Shown here: piece after piece, positions 1 through 10,406 of the stretch
Numbering within the stretch: the stretch's first letter is position 1
How the letters are laid out: each line of letters starts with the position of its first letter
NCBI GenBank assembly: GCA_022496805.1
Contig: CM040103.1
Coordinates: forward strand, 2,374,001 to 2,438,000
DNA length: 64,000 nt
Source of the DNA: Pohlia nutans
Taxonomy: Eukaryota > Streptophyta > Bryopsida > Bryales > Mniaceae
Reading direction: 5' to 3'
Notes under the pieces: generated by a model
Told to the model about the DNA's origin: nothing
What the model saw: the letters and a program-made list of their open reading frames with translations, nothing else
Database searches by the model: none
Program-made: the position numbers and the translations under genes

Positions 1-252
1 ACAAGAGAACAAGAGCAAGAACATGAACAAGGACTCAAGAACAAGAAGTGCAATAGTACACAAGAGTGGTTCTCAAGAAAGTATATTGAACTAATCGATA
101 GTTGAACAAGATACAAGACAAGGCACACTCAAGGGTGCTCCTAAACTTGTGTTGACGAGAGTGAGGAGTCCCTCATCTCGTCCCCTAGATATACTAGTAC
201 TAAAGAAGCTTCTAAAGGGGCTTCCTAGAGACTATGAGAGTCCCTAGGAAGT

Positions 253-860
253 ATCTAGAAAGATCCTAAAAGTCAAAGGACCTATAGAACTTCTAGAAGT
301 ATTCTAGAAGGTTCTATGTCGGTGGCAATACCCATCACGAACTAGTTTGGACAATAATTTATCACTGGACAATACGGCAATACCCATCACGAACTAGTTT
401 GGACAATAACTTATCTCTGGACAACTACGGCAATACCCATCACGAACTAGTCTTGAACAATAACATATCTCTGGCTTCAAGGCCTAGTCTTTGCAATACC
501 CATCTCAAGGTTCTATGTCCGTGACAGTATATAGAAAGATCCTAAAAGTCAAAGGACCTATAGAACTTCTAGAAGTATTCTAGAAGGTTCTATGTCGGTG
601 GCAATACCCATCACGAACTAGTTTGGACAATAACTTATCACTGGACAATACGGCAATACCCATCACGAACTAGTTAGGACAATAACTTATCTCTGGACAA
701 TTACGGCAATACCCATCACGAACTAGTTTGGACAATAACTTATCTCTGGACAATTACGGCAATACCCATCACGAACTAGTCTTGAACAATAACATATCTC
801 TGGCTTCAAGGCCTAGTCTTTGCAATACCCATCTCAAGGTTCTATGTCCGTGACACCCAG
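253..860. repeat. Nested tandem repeat array
   Basis: A unit of about 52-53 bp containing CAATACCCATCACGAACTAG is repeated head to tail, starting near 324, 376 and 429. A larger block of about 280 bp, beginning at AGAAAGATCCTAAAAGTC and including several short units, is itself duplicated (253-515 and 530-860). No coding capacity is seen. It is a two-level minisatellite; any function is unknown. Confidence 0.85.
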
Positions 861-1743
861 GGTACTGTAGCTCTGGGTATTGGATTTCAGTTGTTTTTCC
901 CATTGTGATTGAGACTACTAAAAATAGAATGGATTAAATTAGGAAGTAGCCGTACAATTCTATTCTCAACTTGAGAGCACACATTTTATTAAAATTGGAG
1001 AATCATTCAACGGTGGGATTGAAAGATTATAGTATGTATTTGAACGGTATAATGCACGCTCAAAAATGAGATTTTGGAGGGTGTGTGACTTCAAAGTTAA
1101 ATAGAATTAGGGTTAAATTTTCAAAAATGAAAAGAGAGACGTTCAGCTATGCCCTATGTCAACACCTCTCCGTTGCAATCTTTCATATCAAAAATAGATT
1201 CACACATAATTATTGTGGATTTTACAAGTGAAAGTGACTTATCCATATACGGTTTAGGACAAAATTTTATACGTTGAAAATTGACAGGAATGGGTACATT
1301 AGTCAAGATCGGATTACACACACTAATAGAAGATGAAGAAGAGAACACAATCCAAAAAATAAAACAAGATAACAAACTTCCAAACATAAGAAATACCGCA
1401 TAGTACATGTGCTGTATTTGTAAGTATTTACTATATTTTCAAGTATTTGCAGTATTTTCGTGTTTTGTTGATAGGTATTTTGATAGTTGTACGATTCCAA
1501 ATTGAAAATTTCTTTTTCTGGAAGGTGCGTAATGTATAAGCGCAAATCTGAACTCCAAAACTGAAGTTCCAATTCTTCACGGATTCTCTGCTATTTACAT
1601 TTCGGACGTTGTAGTGACCATAATGTGGTCAGCTGGGCACTAAAGGGTTAACAAAAAAAACATGATACTCTCCTTGTATATCCAAATGTGACCCAGCAAA
1701 ACTAGCCCGAAACTTGGTGTCTAAATGTGGTGGTGGTCAAAAG
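861..1743. other. Non-coding stretch, no gene seen
   Basis: AT-rich sequence with only short open frames lacking codon bias or recognisable motifs. I see no repeat family shared with the rest of the window. Confidence 0.5.
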
Positions 1744-1817
1744 TGTCTGATCCCAGGTTCGAACTGGGGACCTCTAGTGTGTGAGACTAGCGTGATGACC
1801 GACTACACCAACCAGAC
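1744..1817 (-). tRNA. tRNA-Val-CAC: tRNA-Val (anticodon CAC)
   Basis: The minus strand folds into a complete 74-nt cloverleaf. The acceptor stem GTCTGGT/ATCAGAC has seven pairs, one of them G-U. The D arm is GTGTAGTCGGTCATCAC. The anticodon stem CTAGT/ACTAG is perfect, with loop CTCACAC giving anticodon CAC after the invariant T33. The T stem CCCAG/CTGGG is perfect around TTCGAAC. The discriminator base is A, there is no intron, and a TTTT run (Pol III terminator) follows within 3 nt on the minus strand. Position 1744 is the 3' end. The D-arm and position 8-9 TG match eukaryotic tRNA-Val. It decodes GUG codons in the cytosol. No defect is visible, so it is probably functional. Confidence 0.93.
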
Positions 1818-2201
1818 AGGGACCGGTGACCGTGATATTCATCGGTGTAACACTTTCCAATATATAGTGCTCGGCAAGGTCCTTTAGCTGTTCTACGAGA
1901 ACTAGCCACGTGGTGCCTTGGTCCACGTCCAGTGCAGTCAGTGCTGCAAACGGAAATAATGGAGTTGACATTGAATTCGTATCGTCTTTACATCCAAGAT
2001 TTATCATCCAATAAGGGCGTCAAATCCTGTCATCCCTCGGACATCCTTTAACGGAAATGCTGCTCAACCTTTTGTGCCGGCGACGCGGTTCTCAGTCTAC
2101 CGACGTGCGTCCGTCAGAGGGTGTCCGCAATCACGGCTTGACCAGGCAGTCAAAATTCCAGGCTCCAACTACGACTCACTGCGTGATGGATCTCAACTCC
2201 G

Positions 2202-2233
2202 TATAAGAACCCCAACTGAGTCGCTTTCATTCC
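2202..2233 (+). promoter_or_regulatory. TATA box and CATTCC start-site motif of peptide gene 1
   Basis: TATAAG at 2202-2207 is followed 26 bp later by CATTCC at 2228-2233. The same pair, with similar spacing, precedes four other members of the SKW peptide family, which makes this the likely core promoter. The leader to the ATG would be about 280 nt if unspliced. Confidence 0.6.
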
Positions 2234-2507
2234 TCATTCACAACTTACACTCAGCGTCGATATATCTGATCGATTCTTTCCATACAGTACTCCGGAGTCT
2301 AGATTTCGAACGTCGATATATCTGATTCATTCATTCCATACAGTACTCCGGAGTCTAGAACTTAAGCGTCGATCGGCTCCTGAACTGATTGAAACACTGA
2401 CTCTGGCCAGTAGAATTTTCACTTCGTTGAATTAGACAAGCTTGAACATTTTGCAGCCGAAAAGCTTTAGACTACTGATAGACTGCACTCAAAGGCTTTC
2501 GATCAAG

Positions 2508-2681
2508 ATGGCTGCGGAAGGTACCGGTCGTGGTAGTGGGTCGAAGTTGAACCCTCCCTCGTACACTGGTGACTACGATGACTGTGAAGGTGATGGTGGC
2601 TCCTCGAAATGGAAGCCTTCCTTGCACCACGCCGAAGGTGACGGCGGCTCCTCCAAATGGAAACCCGGAAAGGGACTTTGA
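2508..2681 (+). CDS. SKW-repeat small peptide, copy 1 (57 aa)
   Basis: Unrecognised family. The ATG at 2508 opens a 57-aa protein beginning MAAEG and ending in GKGL. It contains two clean GDGGSSKWKP units (about residues 28-37 and 44-53) and, before them, a degenerate first unit (about residues 6-17) in which the Trp is replaced by Leu (SKLNP). A linker SYTGDYDDC joins units 1 and 2. There is no signal peptide, membrane segment or cysteine pair, so a cytosolic or unconventionally exported product is likely. The start was chosen because the paralogue at 5729 begins at the same place (MGAEG) and the ATG follows an upstream TATA box. It is half of an inverted gene duplication with copy 2. A repeated-unit precursor that is cut into short peptides is one possibility, but nothing here proves processing. 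Confidence 0.7.
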   Translation: MAAEGTGRGSGSKLNPPSYTGDYDDCEGDGGSSKWKPSLHHAEGDGGSSKWKPGKGL

Positions 2682-3204
2682 AACGGATGCATTCAGCAAT
2701 TCTGTACAGCGAGATACCGAGCAATGGTAGTCACCCAGAGTGACCAGTTGCGCAAGCTTGATATGCGGAGGCGATGTTTCAGTCTAACTCAGCTCGAGAG
2801 AGATCATTCTTCTCCGAGGCTTCATCCTTTCGACATTACGGCATTTTTTTCAATGGTATCAACTTAGTTGACCCCACCGTTCCAACATTCGGAATAGATC
2901 ATTCATACAACCATTTTCAGGGACCCAGGGGGCATGACGTAGATTAGCTGCCGTTCTTCGGTCTGAGCCAATTTTGTATTGGTGATCAATGTAAAAAAGA
3001 CCACATTCAAACTTGAGGGAAATTAAATACAAGTCACTTGTGTATCATCTTCTGATCAAAAGTGTCTATCTTGTATTAATTCGTATTGACAACATTTGCT
3101 CGTCCGGGGTCAGTTGCATTTGCAGGCTTGTGTGCACAGTATGAAGTCTGGGATCCACCAAGCAAATGCACTATTAATTGAGCTCTACTTATTTTGATCG
3201 ATGA

Positions 3205-3500
3205 ATGTAGTATCGGGAACCTCCCGTGTATTAGCCCCTGTAGAATGTCGCACCAGGGTCTGATATGCGATTCCCTGTGTGATTTCCCTCTGAGTCTCAC
3301 TTTTCCCACTGAGTCTTAAAGCTGCTTATTCACCAGTTTAATGTTGACTCACCTGCTTGTAAAAGGAAAGTTTAACAAGTGTCAACTCTTGAGGCTTGGT
3401 GGGAAAAGTGAGACTAAAAGGGAAACACACAGGGAAACCATTATGAGCTCTCTGTGTCGCCAAGGGTACATTTGCCGAGGTGAGGTTCCCGATACTACAT
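3205..3500. mobile_element. TGTAGTATCGGGAAC foldback element, interrupted
   Basis: It has inverted ends ATGTAGTATCGGGAACCTC / GAGGTTCCCGATACTACAT. The intact relative at 43278-43364 is 87 bp; this copy is 296 bp, and removing the inner element plus one 3-bp target copy leaves exactly 87 bp. It is therefore the same element split by a later insertion. Confidence 0.85.
3251..3456. mobile_element. CAC(C)AGGG foldback element nested in 3205-3500
   Basis: A 206-bp element with ends CACCAGGG... and ...CTCTGTG, and long imperfect inverted arms containing GTCTCACTTTTCCCAC. It is flanked by an exact TCG target duplication (3248-3250 and 3457-3459). The empty site is visible in the uninterrupted relative at 43278-43364. 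It is related to 37058-37276. Confidence 0.85.
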
Positions 3501-5215
3501 GTGTCCCGGGAGCTAAACAATTATGTACTCAGAAGAGATTACTACCGAAGTTGCTTCTTTTCAGTCTGGATGCTGCGGAGAAGGTGCTTGTGTTTGTGAT
3601 TGCAAGTCAGAAAAATGAATTGCATGGCTGTACAAAGGATCATAAGTACTCCAGCAACACTCTGAACAGATGAAAAGCTGTCACGAAATCACCTCGGGCT
3701 CTGTAATCTCCCTAACATGCAGAGTCCTCACCACGTAAGATGAATAGTGACACGGACTGACACAATATTGGCAGACTTGTGGCGCGTGATTGTATCATAC
3801 AAGGTGAAAGTACTTTTCACTATAGTGTCTATTCTCGAAAGGGGAAAGTAGTCTTGTACCAATGTCCCTTAGTCCGGTGGGCATTGGCTCATTGTCAAGA
3901 CGAACAGACACTTTATTCACTCTGGCCTCGAAAGAGGACAGGAGTTCCTGTCTATCTATCTACTTTCCACTGGAAGATTTCAGAGAGTTACCCAATCATC
4001 CACTGAATGTTAGCACTTTTTAAATATTTGAAGTATGTACTGAAGATGTAGATTTCTGGCCGACAGAACATCTCTCGGGGTTTGACAAAATTTGGTCGCA
4101 GCGAACCAGTGGTATTAATTACTTACTACTGCAGTGCAGCTCTGCGGTTTGAACGTACATCAGGTCTTTACATTGTCTCCAACATGTAAACAATTGTCAG
4201 GTAGGACTTCTAAAATATAATTAAAAATAAACCTCTGATGGTAATCCCCTAGCAGGGAACCCGACAAACAGCGACGCAAAGAACACATGTTCCAAGAGAC
4301 CAGAATGCATGCACCTCATGCCAGGGACAACTACAAGCTTCTGAGACGGACTGCCATGCATACGGCCTGAGATAATGTTAGTTTTGAGACCAAAAGCACT
4401 GTTTCAACATTGTAAAATCTGATTTTGATAATTGGAGAGACAGACAACGCTGTTTCCAAGTTGTTTACGACGCTGTTTCCACGATGTTTACAAGTGTTTG
4501 GCATGATTCTCCGGTCAGGAAGACAGGAACTGCTGGATAGTCTGGCATTCCAAAGATTGACATGACTGGCACTGGAAGTCTGGAACTGGCAATTGAGGAA
4601 CCGTCTGCCTGACTGCCAGTTATCATGATAAAGTTCAGAATGAAGACTGTTTTCGGTGCAAAATGATCAGATCAGATCTTTACGGTTTCTCACTTTAACA
4701 GAAATGGTCTCACTGCCAGTCAGTTTACCAGTTCTGTGTCCTTAAGTATAATTTGATGGTCATTATGTTAACTACTGCGCTCAGAATTAGCAGTCTAAAA
4801 TCTAAAACTTTTTGTACAGCCTTCCAAATTTTTAGACAAGAAGCAATATAACCACCGATACATTCATTACAGCAACCCATCTTCACAGCAGCGTAACGTC
4901 GACGTACATACAGAAATCTCTAGTTGATGTCATATAAGAATTTCATGTGACCACGGTTTGGCTACTGTCGATGCACTTGTTTGTGTCTGAAACCAGCAGC
5001 CTGAGCCACGCCCAGTTGAATTGACAATTAATGTAATGCAGCTAGCTACGCCCGGCCGGCGCCAACTGATTGAAGATAGTTCAATCTTCTGCTACCGACA
5101 CGTCATTGACTAATTAAAAACCAATCAACAGTACAGCGGTTTCGTCGACTTCAGGCATCATGGAGTGTGCAGATATGATGCAAATGACCCGGACACACAA
5201 ACAATCTCGTTGTTG
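3501..5215. other. Spacer between convergent peptide genes, no gene seen
   Basis: Only short unconvincing frames occur here (for example 3779-4006 on the plus strand). No recognisable protein or RNA is seen. Composition is ordinary for the window. Confidence 0.5.
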
Positions 5216-5558
5216 CACACATGTTTGATCAGAAGATAATACTCAAAGTATATTTTCTTTAAGTTTGTGGTCCTTTTTACATCACCAATACAAAATTGGC
5301 TCAGACCGAAGAATGGGAGCCCCCTGGTCTACAAAACGGGGTCCTAAAGAATGATTGTATGAATGATCTATCCATGGGGTCAACTAATTTGACACCAGAA
5401 AAAATTGTCGATACGTCGAAAGGATGAAGCCTAGGAGAAAAATGATCTCTCTCGTATTAGACTGATCGAAGCATCGCCTCCGGATATTAAGCTTGCGCAA
5501 CTGGTCACTCTGGGTGACTACCGTCGCTCGGTATATCGCTGTACAAAATTGATCCGTT

Positions 5559-5729
5559 TCAGAACCCCTTTCCGGGTCTCCATTTGGAAGAGCCACCATC
5601 ACCTTCTGAAACGTCATGCTTTCCGGGTCTCCATTTCGAGGAGCCGCCATCACCTTCACAGTCGTCGTAGTCACCAGTGTACGAGGAAGGGTTCCACTTG
5701 GAGCCACCTCCATCACCTTCGGCACCCAT
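5559..5729 (-). CDS. SKW-repeat small peptide, copy 2 (56 aa)
   Basis: Unrecognised family. The minus-strand ATG at 5729 gives a protein beginning MGAEG with three intact units: GDGGGSKWNP, GDGGSSKWRP and GDGGSSKWRP. The first two are joined by the same SSYTGDYDDC-type linker as in copy 1, and the end is GKGF. An upstream in-frame extension to 5747 exists but lacks support, because the paralogue starts at this Met. All three Trp residues are kept, unlike copy 1, so copy 2 is the better template of the pair. No signal peptide or membrane segment is present. The ATG lies about 240 bp downstream of a TATA box shared with copy 1. The role is unknown; the strict conservation of K-W-x-P implies selection on the unit. 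Confidence 0.7.
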   Translation of the reverse strand: MGAEGDGGGSKWNPSSYTGDYDDCEGDGGSSKWRPGKHDVSEGDGGSSKWRPGKGF

Positions 5730-5944
5730 TTCAAAACGATGTAGCACTTGAGAAGTTGTAAGTTCGACTAGCTACTTAATGAACTGTTGTCAAGTCGAGG
5801 AAGACAACAATAATCTCTGAACGGAGCAAATTAAATCTTCAACTGGACCACTGTCTGGACTCTTTGAAGAGTAAACTCAAGCTTAAGAATCAATGAACAC
5901 GATTCAGTAAGGAGTGATTGAATGCTTGTTGAAGTTGTGAATGA

Positions 5945-5972
5945 GGAATGGAGGCCAGTGGGTGTGCTTATA
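5945..5972 (-). promoter_or_regulatory. TATA box and CATTCC motif of peptide gene 2
   Basis: On the minus strand TATAAG (5972-5967) is followed by CATTCCTCATTCACAACTT, starting at 5950. The latter block is almost identical to the one downstream of the copy 1 TATA box. Confidence 0.6.
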
Positions 5973-6065
5973 TGGACTTGAGATTCATCAATCTCGTGCT
6001 TGGACTTGGAGCTGCAGGTTCAAAATTGGACTGCGTAGTCAAACACGTCGGTATGACCAGAAACG

Positions 6066-6640
6066 CGTCGGCTGAAAAGGAATAGATGACTGTAACTATT
6101 CACTTGGATGATATTCAATTTCAACGCCGCTATTCTCGTTCCAAGTTGCTGGAACAGTGATAATTCTATAAGTGGACCCGAGAGCCAGGTGCCAGGCTAT
6201 CACAGCGCAAATGCAGGGCCACAAAATTAAATTTAAAAAATGAACACCCAATGGCGTCCAATGAAAAGGCTTTGTTTTTTTTTGTTTTTTTGCAAGTAAA
6301 GTACAAAAGGCGTTGGCATTAAAGGGGAAACGCAATATGAGGAGATCATGGAGAGAATTTTCTTACGTCAGGGAGCTCGTGGTACGACTTGTGGGACCGG
6401 TTCATGTGCTGAGATTGACCAGGGCATTAGTTGAATCTGTCGTTTAGTTGGACCGAGGCTTCAGTGAGTGCGTTGTGGCCGACTTTGGATGAAGTTTCTT
6501 TTTCATTCGTTGATCGTAAAGGAATGAAATTTATTGCTGAGATGGATGAGGTAACTGTTGCCTCCAGGGATGCAGGAGGGATGTCAACAGGGGGACCTAA
6601 GACTGCTGAATGAGGGCATCTGTGCAGCAAATACCTCAAC
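6066..6640. other. Non-coding stretch, no gene seen
   Basis: Overlapping frames at 6427-6648 on both strands show no recognised motif, and I see no exon signals. Confidence 0.4.
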
Positions 6641-7434
6641 CATAACATTCAGTAGCCTTCCAAGAGGGTGCCTTTTAGATTCATCCACCTTTATATATGG
6701 AGTGACCAGTGATTTGTAATTGAATGAACTATTGAATCAAATAAACAATTACAAATCACTGTTGAATTGTGATGGAATCAAAATAAACAATAACAAAACA
6801 CTATTGAGTTGTGAATCAATCAAATAAACAATTACAAAACACTGTTGAGTTGTGATCGAGTGAGTGCTTTTGATTACTGCTCACCGTAGTTGATTGCTCT
6901 TGCTTAATGCCACGTGCCCCCATATCTACTAATTTGATGTGGAATATCCCACATCATTTCATTGGGAGGATGAAATGATGTGGGATATTCCACATCATTC
7001 CATCCAGGAGAGGGCAGCAGTCTGTAAGGCTACTGAATGTTATGACATCTGCAAATTTTGGATGGAATGTTTGTGATTAATTTTGGATGGAATGTTTGAA
7101 TTGACTTCCAAATTCTCTGCGCTCCTTGAAATGAGTCATTTTTGGTGAGGCCAACATCTCCATAACATTCAGTAGCCTTTGTGATTGCTAACAGAATGAT
7201 GTGGGATATTCCACATCACATTAGTAGCTATAGGGGCACATGGCATTAAGCAAGAGCAATCAACCATGGTGAACAGTAATCAAAAGCACTCATTCAATCA
7301 CAATTCAATAGTGTTTTGTAATTGTTTATTTGATTCAATAGTTCATTCAATTAGAAAATTAATCACAAATCACTCCATATATAAAGGTGGATGAAACTAA
7401 AAGGCAGTCTCTTCGAAGGCTACTAAATGTTATG
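6641..7434. mobile_element. CATAACATTCAGTAGCC foldback element
   Basis: Ends are CATAACATTCAGTAGCC and GGCTACTAAATGTTATG, with long inverted arms (AAAGGTGGATGAA, CAATAGTTCATTCAATT and their complements). Internal copies of the ends at about 7028-7044 and 7161-7177 suggest a composite of two related elements. It contains the palindrome GATGTGGGATATTCCACATC. Relatives lie at 23644-24331, 27654-27825 and about 56941-57045. Confidence 0.75.
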
Positions 7435-7499
7435 TCTTCCAAATGTTACCTACTTCTTTTTCTATGACATTCACAATAGGAGTTAAATTTTGTATTATG

Positions 7500-8030
7500 A
7501 AAATTTGAAGCACTCAAATTTAGATTTCTAAATTTTGAAGATGTGCAACATGGGAAATTGGAGCACTAGAATTTGAACTTTGAAATTTTGAGGTTTTGCA
7601 CCATGGAAACTTGGAGCACTAAAACTTGGACCTTCGAATCTTGAAAATTTGCACCATGAGAACTTGGAGCACTTAAATTTAGAATATGAAACCTTGGAGC
7701 ACTGAAACTTACAGCATGAAACCTTGAAAATTTTCATGAAATCATGCAACTTGAACCTTGGAATCTTTAAAAGTTTATACCATAGAATCTTACAATTTTG
7801 TACCATGGAAATTTAAAGTACTCAAAATTGCACCTCCAAATCTTGAAAACGTACACCATGAAAACCTGAAACACTAAAACTTACTCCCTCTGTCTCAAAA
7901 TAAAATTGTGTTTTCACTTGTACTCGTAGAGTACTTATCCGGGTTTCTTTTCGAGTAGGACATGAAATTTTGGAGCATTGAATCTGAAAGCATGAAATTT
8001 TGAGAATTTGCAGCACGAAAAGTTAGAAAA
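7500..8030. repeat. Degenerate minisatellite of TTGGAGCAC / TGCACCATG units
   Basis: Units of roughly 40-60 bp containing CTTGGAGCACTAAAACTTG and TTGAAAATTTGCACCATGA recur with heavy drift. The minus-strand frames 7528-7806 and 7822-8016 read as repetitive CSKFS/FKVQ-type strings, as expected from translating a repeat, and I do not call them genes. A stretch near 7882-7960 (CTCCCTCTGTCTC) resembles one end of a Stowaway-type element. Confidence 0.7.
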
Positions 8031-8099
8031 GCGTGAAGTTTTCTAGAATCAGAGCATGGCACAAAATCCTACTACTTCCTCATCCAAGGTCCCAACTGA

Positions 8100-8330
8100 C
8101 ACTGGAAGCTTTTGAACTTTTAGCCCCCGGCTAAAACGGCTGTGGGGGCTAATCCACAACGTTTAGCCCCAGCTAAACCCAAATCTCTCCTTTTTAGCCC
8201 CGGCTAATTTGTGTTTTAGCCCTGGCTAGTTGTTCATAAAGGGGGCTAGTCGTACAAAAATTTAGCCCCCTAAAGAGGGGGCTAAACTACCTCAGTTTAG
8301 CCCCGGTTAAACTGATAAAAGTTTCCAGTG
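8100..8330. mobile_element. CACTG-ended element carrying TTTAGCCCC palindromes
   Basis: A 231-bp element with ends CACTGGAAGCTTTT / AAAAGTTTCCAGTG and an exact TGA target duplication (8097-8099, 8331-8333). The interior holds about eight copies, in both orientations, of TTTAGCCCCGGCTAAA-like motifs, which can fold on one another. A 3-bp duplication and CACTR ends are typical of the CACTA superfamily. Confidence 0.8.
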
Positions 8331-8629
8331 TGAACGCTGCCGTTCAGGGTTGCAAATTAGGGTTTCGAACGGAAACAGGGGAAGCCCGGAGACGATCACA
8401 AATTCTGCGGGGAGCTCGATCGACTGTTGCAAGTAAGCGCAAATCGGTGACCATGCTTTGTTCGAGTCTGGAATTTTCCGGATGACTGAGGTAAAAGTTG
8501 TGTATCCAGCATAATTATAATAGGTTTTGAGCTTTGAAAAAATCATGCAAGGTCTGTTTGTCGCTTATGAATGCTTCCACTTTTGAAGTCTAAGTTCTTT
8601 GTCAACTCGCGCATTCATTCGATTGGTGC

Positions 8630-8890
8630 TCCCCAGTGATTTGTTTTTCATTTTGTCGAGGGAGTCCCATTGGCGATTTGAAAATTGAAACTTGAAGAAT
8701 AGAAAGCATTTTCTTTTGACGACTTACAATTTGTTTAACTACAAATACATGGCTTTCTACAGAATTGTTGGGAAGATGATGGCGATATACTCTATAATTG
8801 TTTTACCCAAATTTTCTTATAGCAACAGAGCAAGCCCATTTTTCATATAGCAAGTTGGCGATCAATAACTTATAGCCACAAAATATTCTC
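8630..8890. repeat. Dispersed GCGATATACTCT repeat, copy A
   Basis: Shares GAGTCCCATTGGCGATTTG, AATAGAAAGCATTTT, GGCGATATACTCTA and CTTATAGCAACA with copies at about 56170-56420 and 59505-59750. It has no coding capacity and no clear inverted ends. Confidence 0.75.
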
Positions 8891-10349
8891 AGTACTGAAA
8901 TTCTGGTGCTTTTCCACCACCGTGTGAACGCAGGAAACCCTAACCTCAGGAAGCAGACACCGAATGTTTAGAAGAGTGCTGTAAGGGACTGTGAGTTAGT
9001 TCGTAAGTAGCTTGTGACGTTTTTATTTCCCTTGAGAGTCAAACGCCAGAGTTTCCATGTCACCGATACTGAATTCTTATAATGAATTTTTTTGAATTTC
9101 TGTTGCAGTCGGCATGATGCAAGCACAAGCAGCGATGGAGTCGATTCGGTAAGAATTCTCGCTGGACAAAGATGCGTTTTTATGAATTTTTTCCAATTCC
9201 AGGAGGTCAAATTCTTGTTCCGAGTCAAAATGGGATAATGATCATAATACTAATAACAAGAAGAAGATGAAGCTTAATTCTCTTCTTCCTGAGTCGTGAG
9301 AGACTGTGTCATCAATTCAGAAGTTGTGGACAGTTAAATACGTTACAGGCCATTGCTCCGGTCCCCACTTCCGGAAAACCAGGACGGTCGTCGGTATCGA
9401 ACTGGGATTTTGCTGTTGTAATATTTTCTTTGCAATGAAATCTCTTTGCATTTTGTCCAAATAAAAAAAAGAACTGAGATTTTGTAGGATCTTGGTTGCG
9501 GCAACTCAACAGACTGGATCATTCAATTGCTCCAGAAAATTGCTTCCGTTGAGGTAAATGGACCCTAAACCCTAAACCCTAAACCCTTGATTTCGGTTAA
9601 ACCTCAAGTTTTGTGGTTACCATAAAATCAGTGTAGAATGCACAATGCAGCAGTGGAAGGATGCTACTCATGGTTTTAGGGTTCACTTCAGCAATTGCAC
9701 GATCTCATGTACGTAATCTATGAGACTCACATGGGTAAATGCTTTTGAGTTTAACATGAAGGGTTCTTTGCCAAGAATCATGGCATCTAAGGTACGTCTA
9801 TTTTTGTTGACACATTCTTTTGTATTTTGGTTTCAAGAACTTGAAGTAAGCCCTTAACATCAATCACTTCAACAGTAGATCCAAGCTTGATACTTGTGAG
9901 CAAGTAGAACTAGCAACAGCATTTTCATCCATATTAATTGAATCCAAATCACATTTTTTTTAATACATTGTTTGACTAACACTAAGATTAGTGCACTCAT
10001 AGAATGTATGAATCGCATTGGCTAAGTAAAGAAATTCTTCAAAATTTCTGAAATCCAGAACACATAAGTGTCGTCAACACAGAAATGAGCGTAGGGTATG
10101 AAGGCATGTTTTGCCAGCTTTTCTTGCCATGAAAATTGATAAATGATACAATGGACCTCTTTCTGAGGGCCTCAGCTCAGGGATCATTAAAATGAATGAA
10201 GCAATAGCTCCGGAAACGTTCTGCATAGAACCAATCTACGTGTGGACAGCTCGTGAGAATACCAGCAAGCTAAACTTCATGGAGTTCAGTACTAAGAAAA
10301 TGAGAAAATTCTCAAGCTTGCTTCTGTTGGGCCACGGAATAGCTCAGCA
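8891..10349. other. Intergenic stretch with short telomere-like block
   Basis: No supported gene is seen. CCCTAAA units occur at 9563-9587. Other frames (8968-9228 and 9312-9509, minus) show no motif. Confidence 0.45.
9563..9587 (+). repeat. Short CCCTAAA (telomere-type) block
   Basis: About 3.5 tandem copies of CCCTAAA, the plant telomere unit. It could act as a telo-box in a promoter, or be a relic of double-strand break repair. Confidence 0.8.
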
Positions 10350-10406
10350 TCACCTGATGCGCGGTGGGTTCCACTTCGAGTTGCCTCCATCTCCTTCAGA
10401 ATTCAT
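10350..10406 (-). CDS. SKW small peptide, copy 3 (18 aa)
   Basis: The smallest family member. The minus-strand ATG at 10406 encodes 18 residues, MNSEGDGGNSKWNPPRIR, followed by TGA. It has one unit only, preceded by four residues and followed by PRIR. It is easily missed because a 125-codon frame on the opposite strand (10192-10569) covers it. Support comes from the exact match of GDGGxSKWNP to the other six loci, from the ATG position relative to the unit, and from a TATA box about 265 bp upstream with CATTCC 28 bp after it. If the unit is the functional part, this locus would encode it almost naked. Function unknown. Confidence 0.65.
   Translation of the reverse strand: MNSEGDGGNSKWNPPRIR

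Larger units (their letters stand above)
2140..6065. repeat. Inverted gene duplication containing peptide copies 1 and 2
   Basis: About 2140-3065 and 5216-6065 are diverged inverted copies of one another. Matching blocks include the TATA/CATTCC promoter, the coding region and the 3' flank, for example GTTGCGCAAGCTT, GGATGAAGCCT and the TTTGATCAGAAGAT boundary near 3050/5230. The two genes are convergent, with their 3' ends facing a roughly 2.1-kb spacer. The arms could form a long hairpin in a read-through transcript. Confidence 0.8.

Noticed and set aside
324..500. Evenly spaced repeats considered as a CRISPR array
   Set aside because: The sequence between the conserved parts is itself repeated, so there are no unique spacers, and the window is eukaryotic.
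7528..8016. Cys/Phe/Lys-rich repetitive minus-strand frames resembling small secreted proteins
   Set aside because: They arise from a degenerate minisatellite. There is no signal peptide or conserved cysteine spacing, and the frames break between units.
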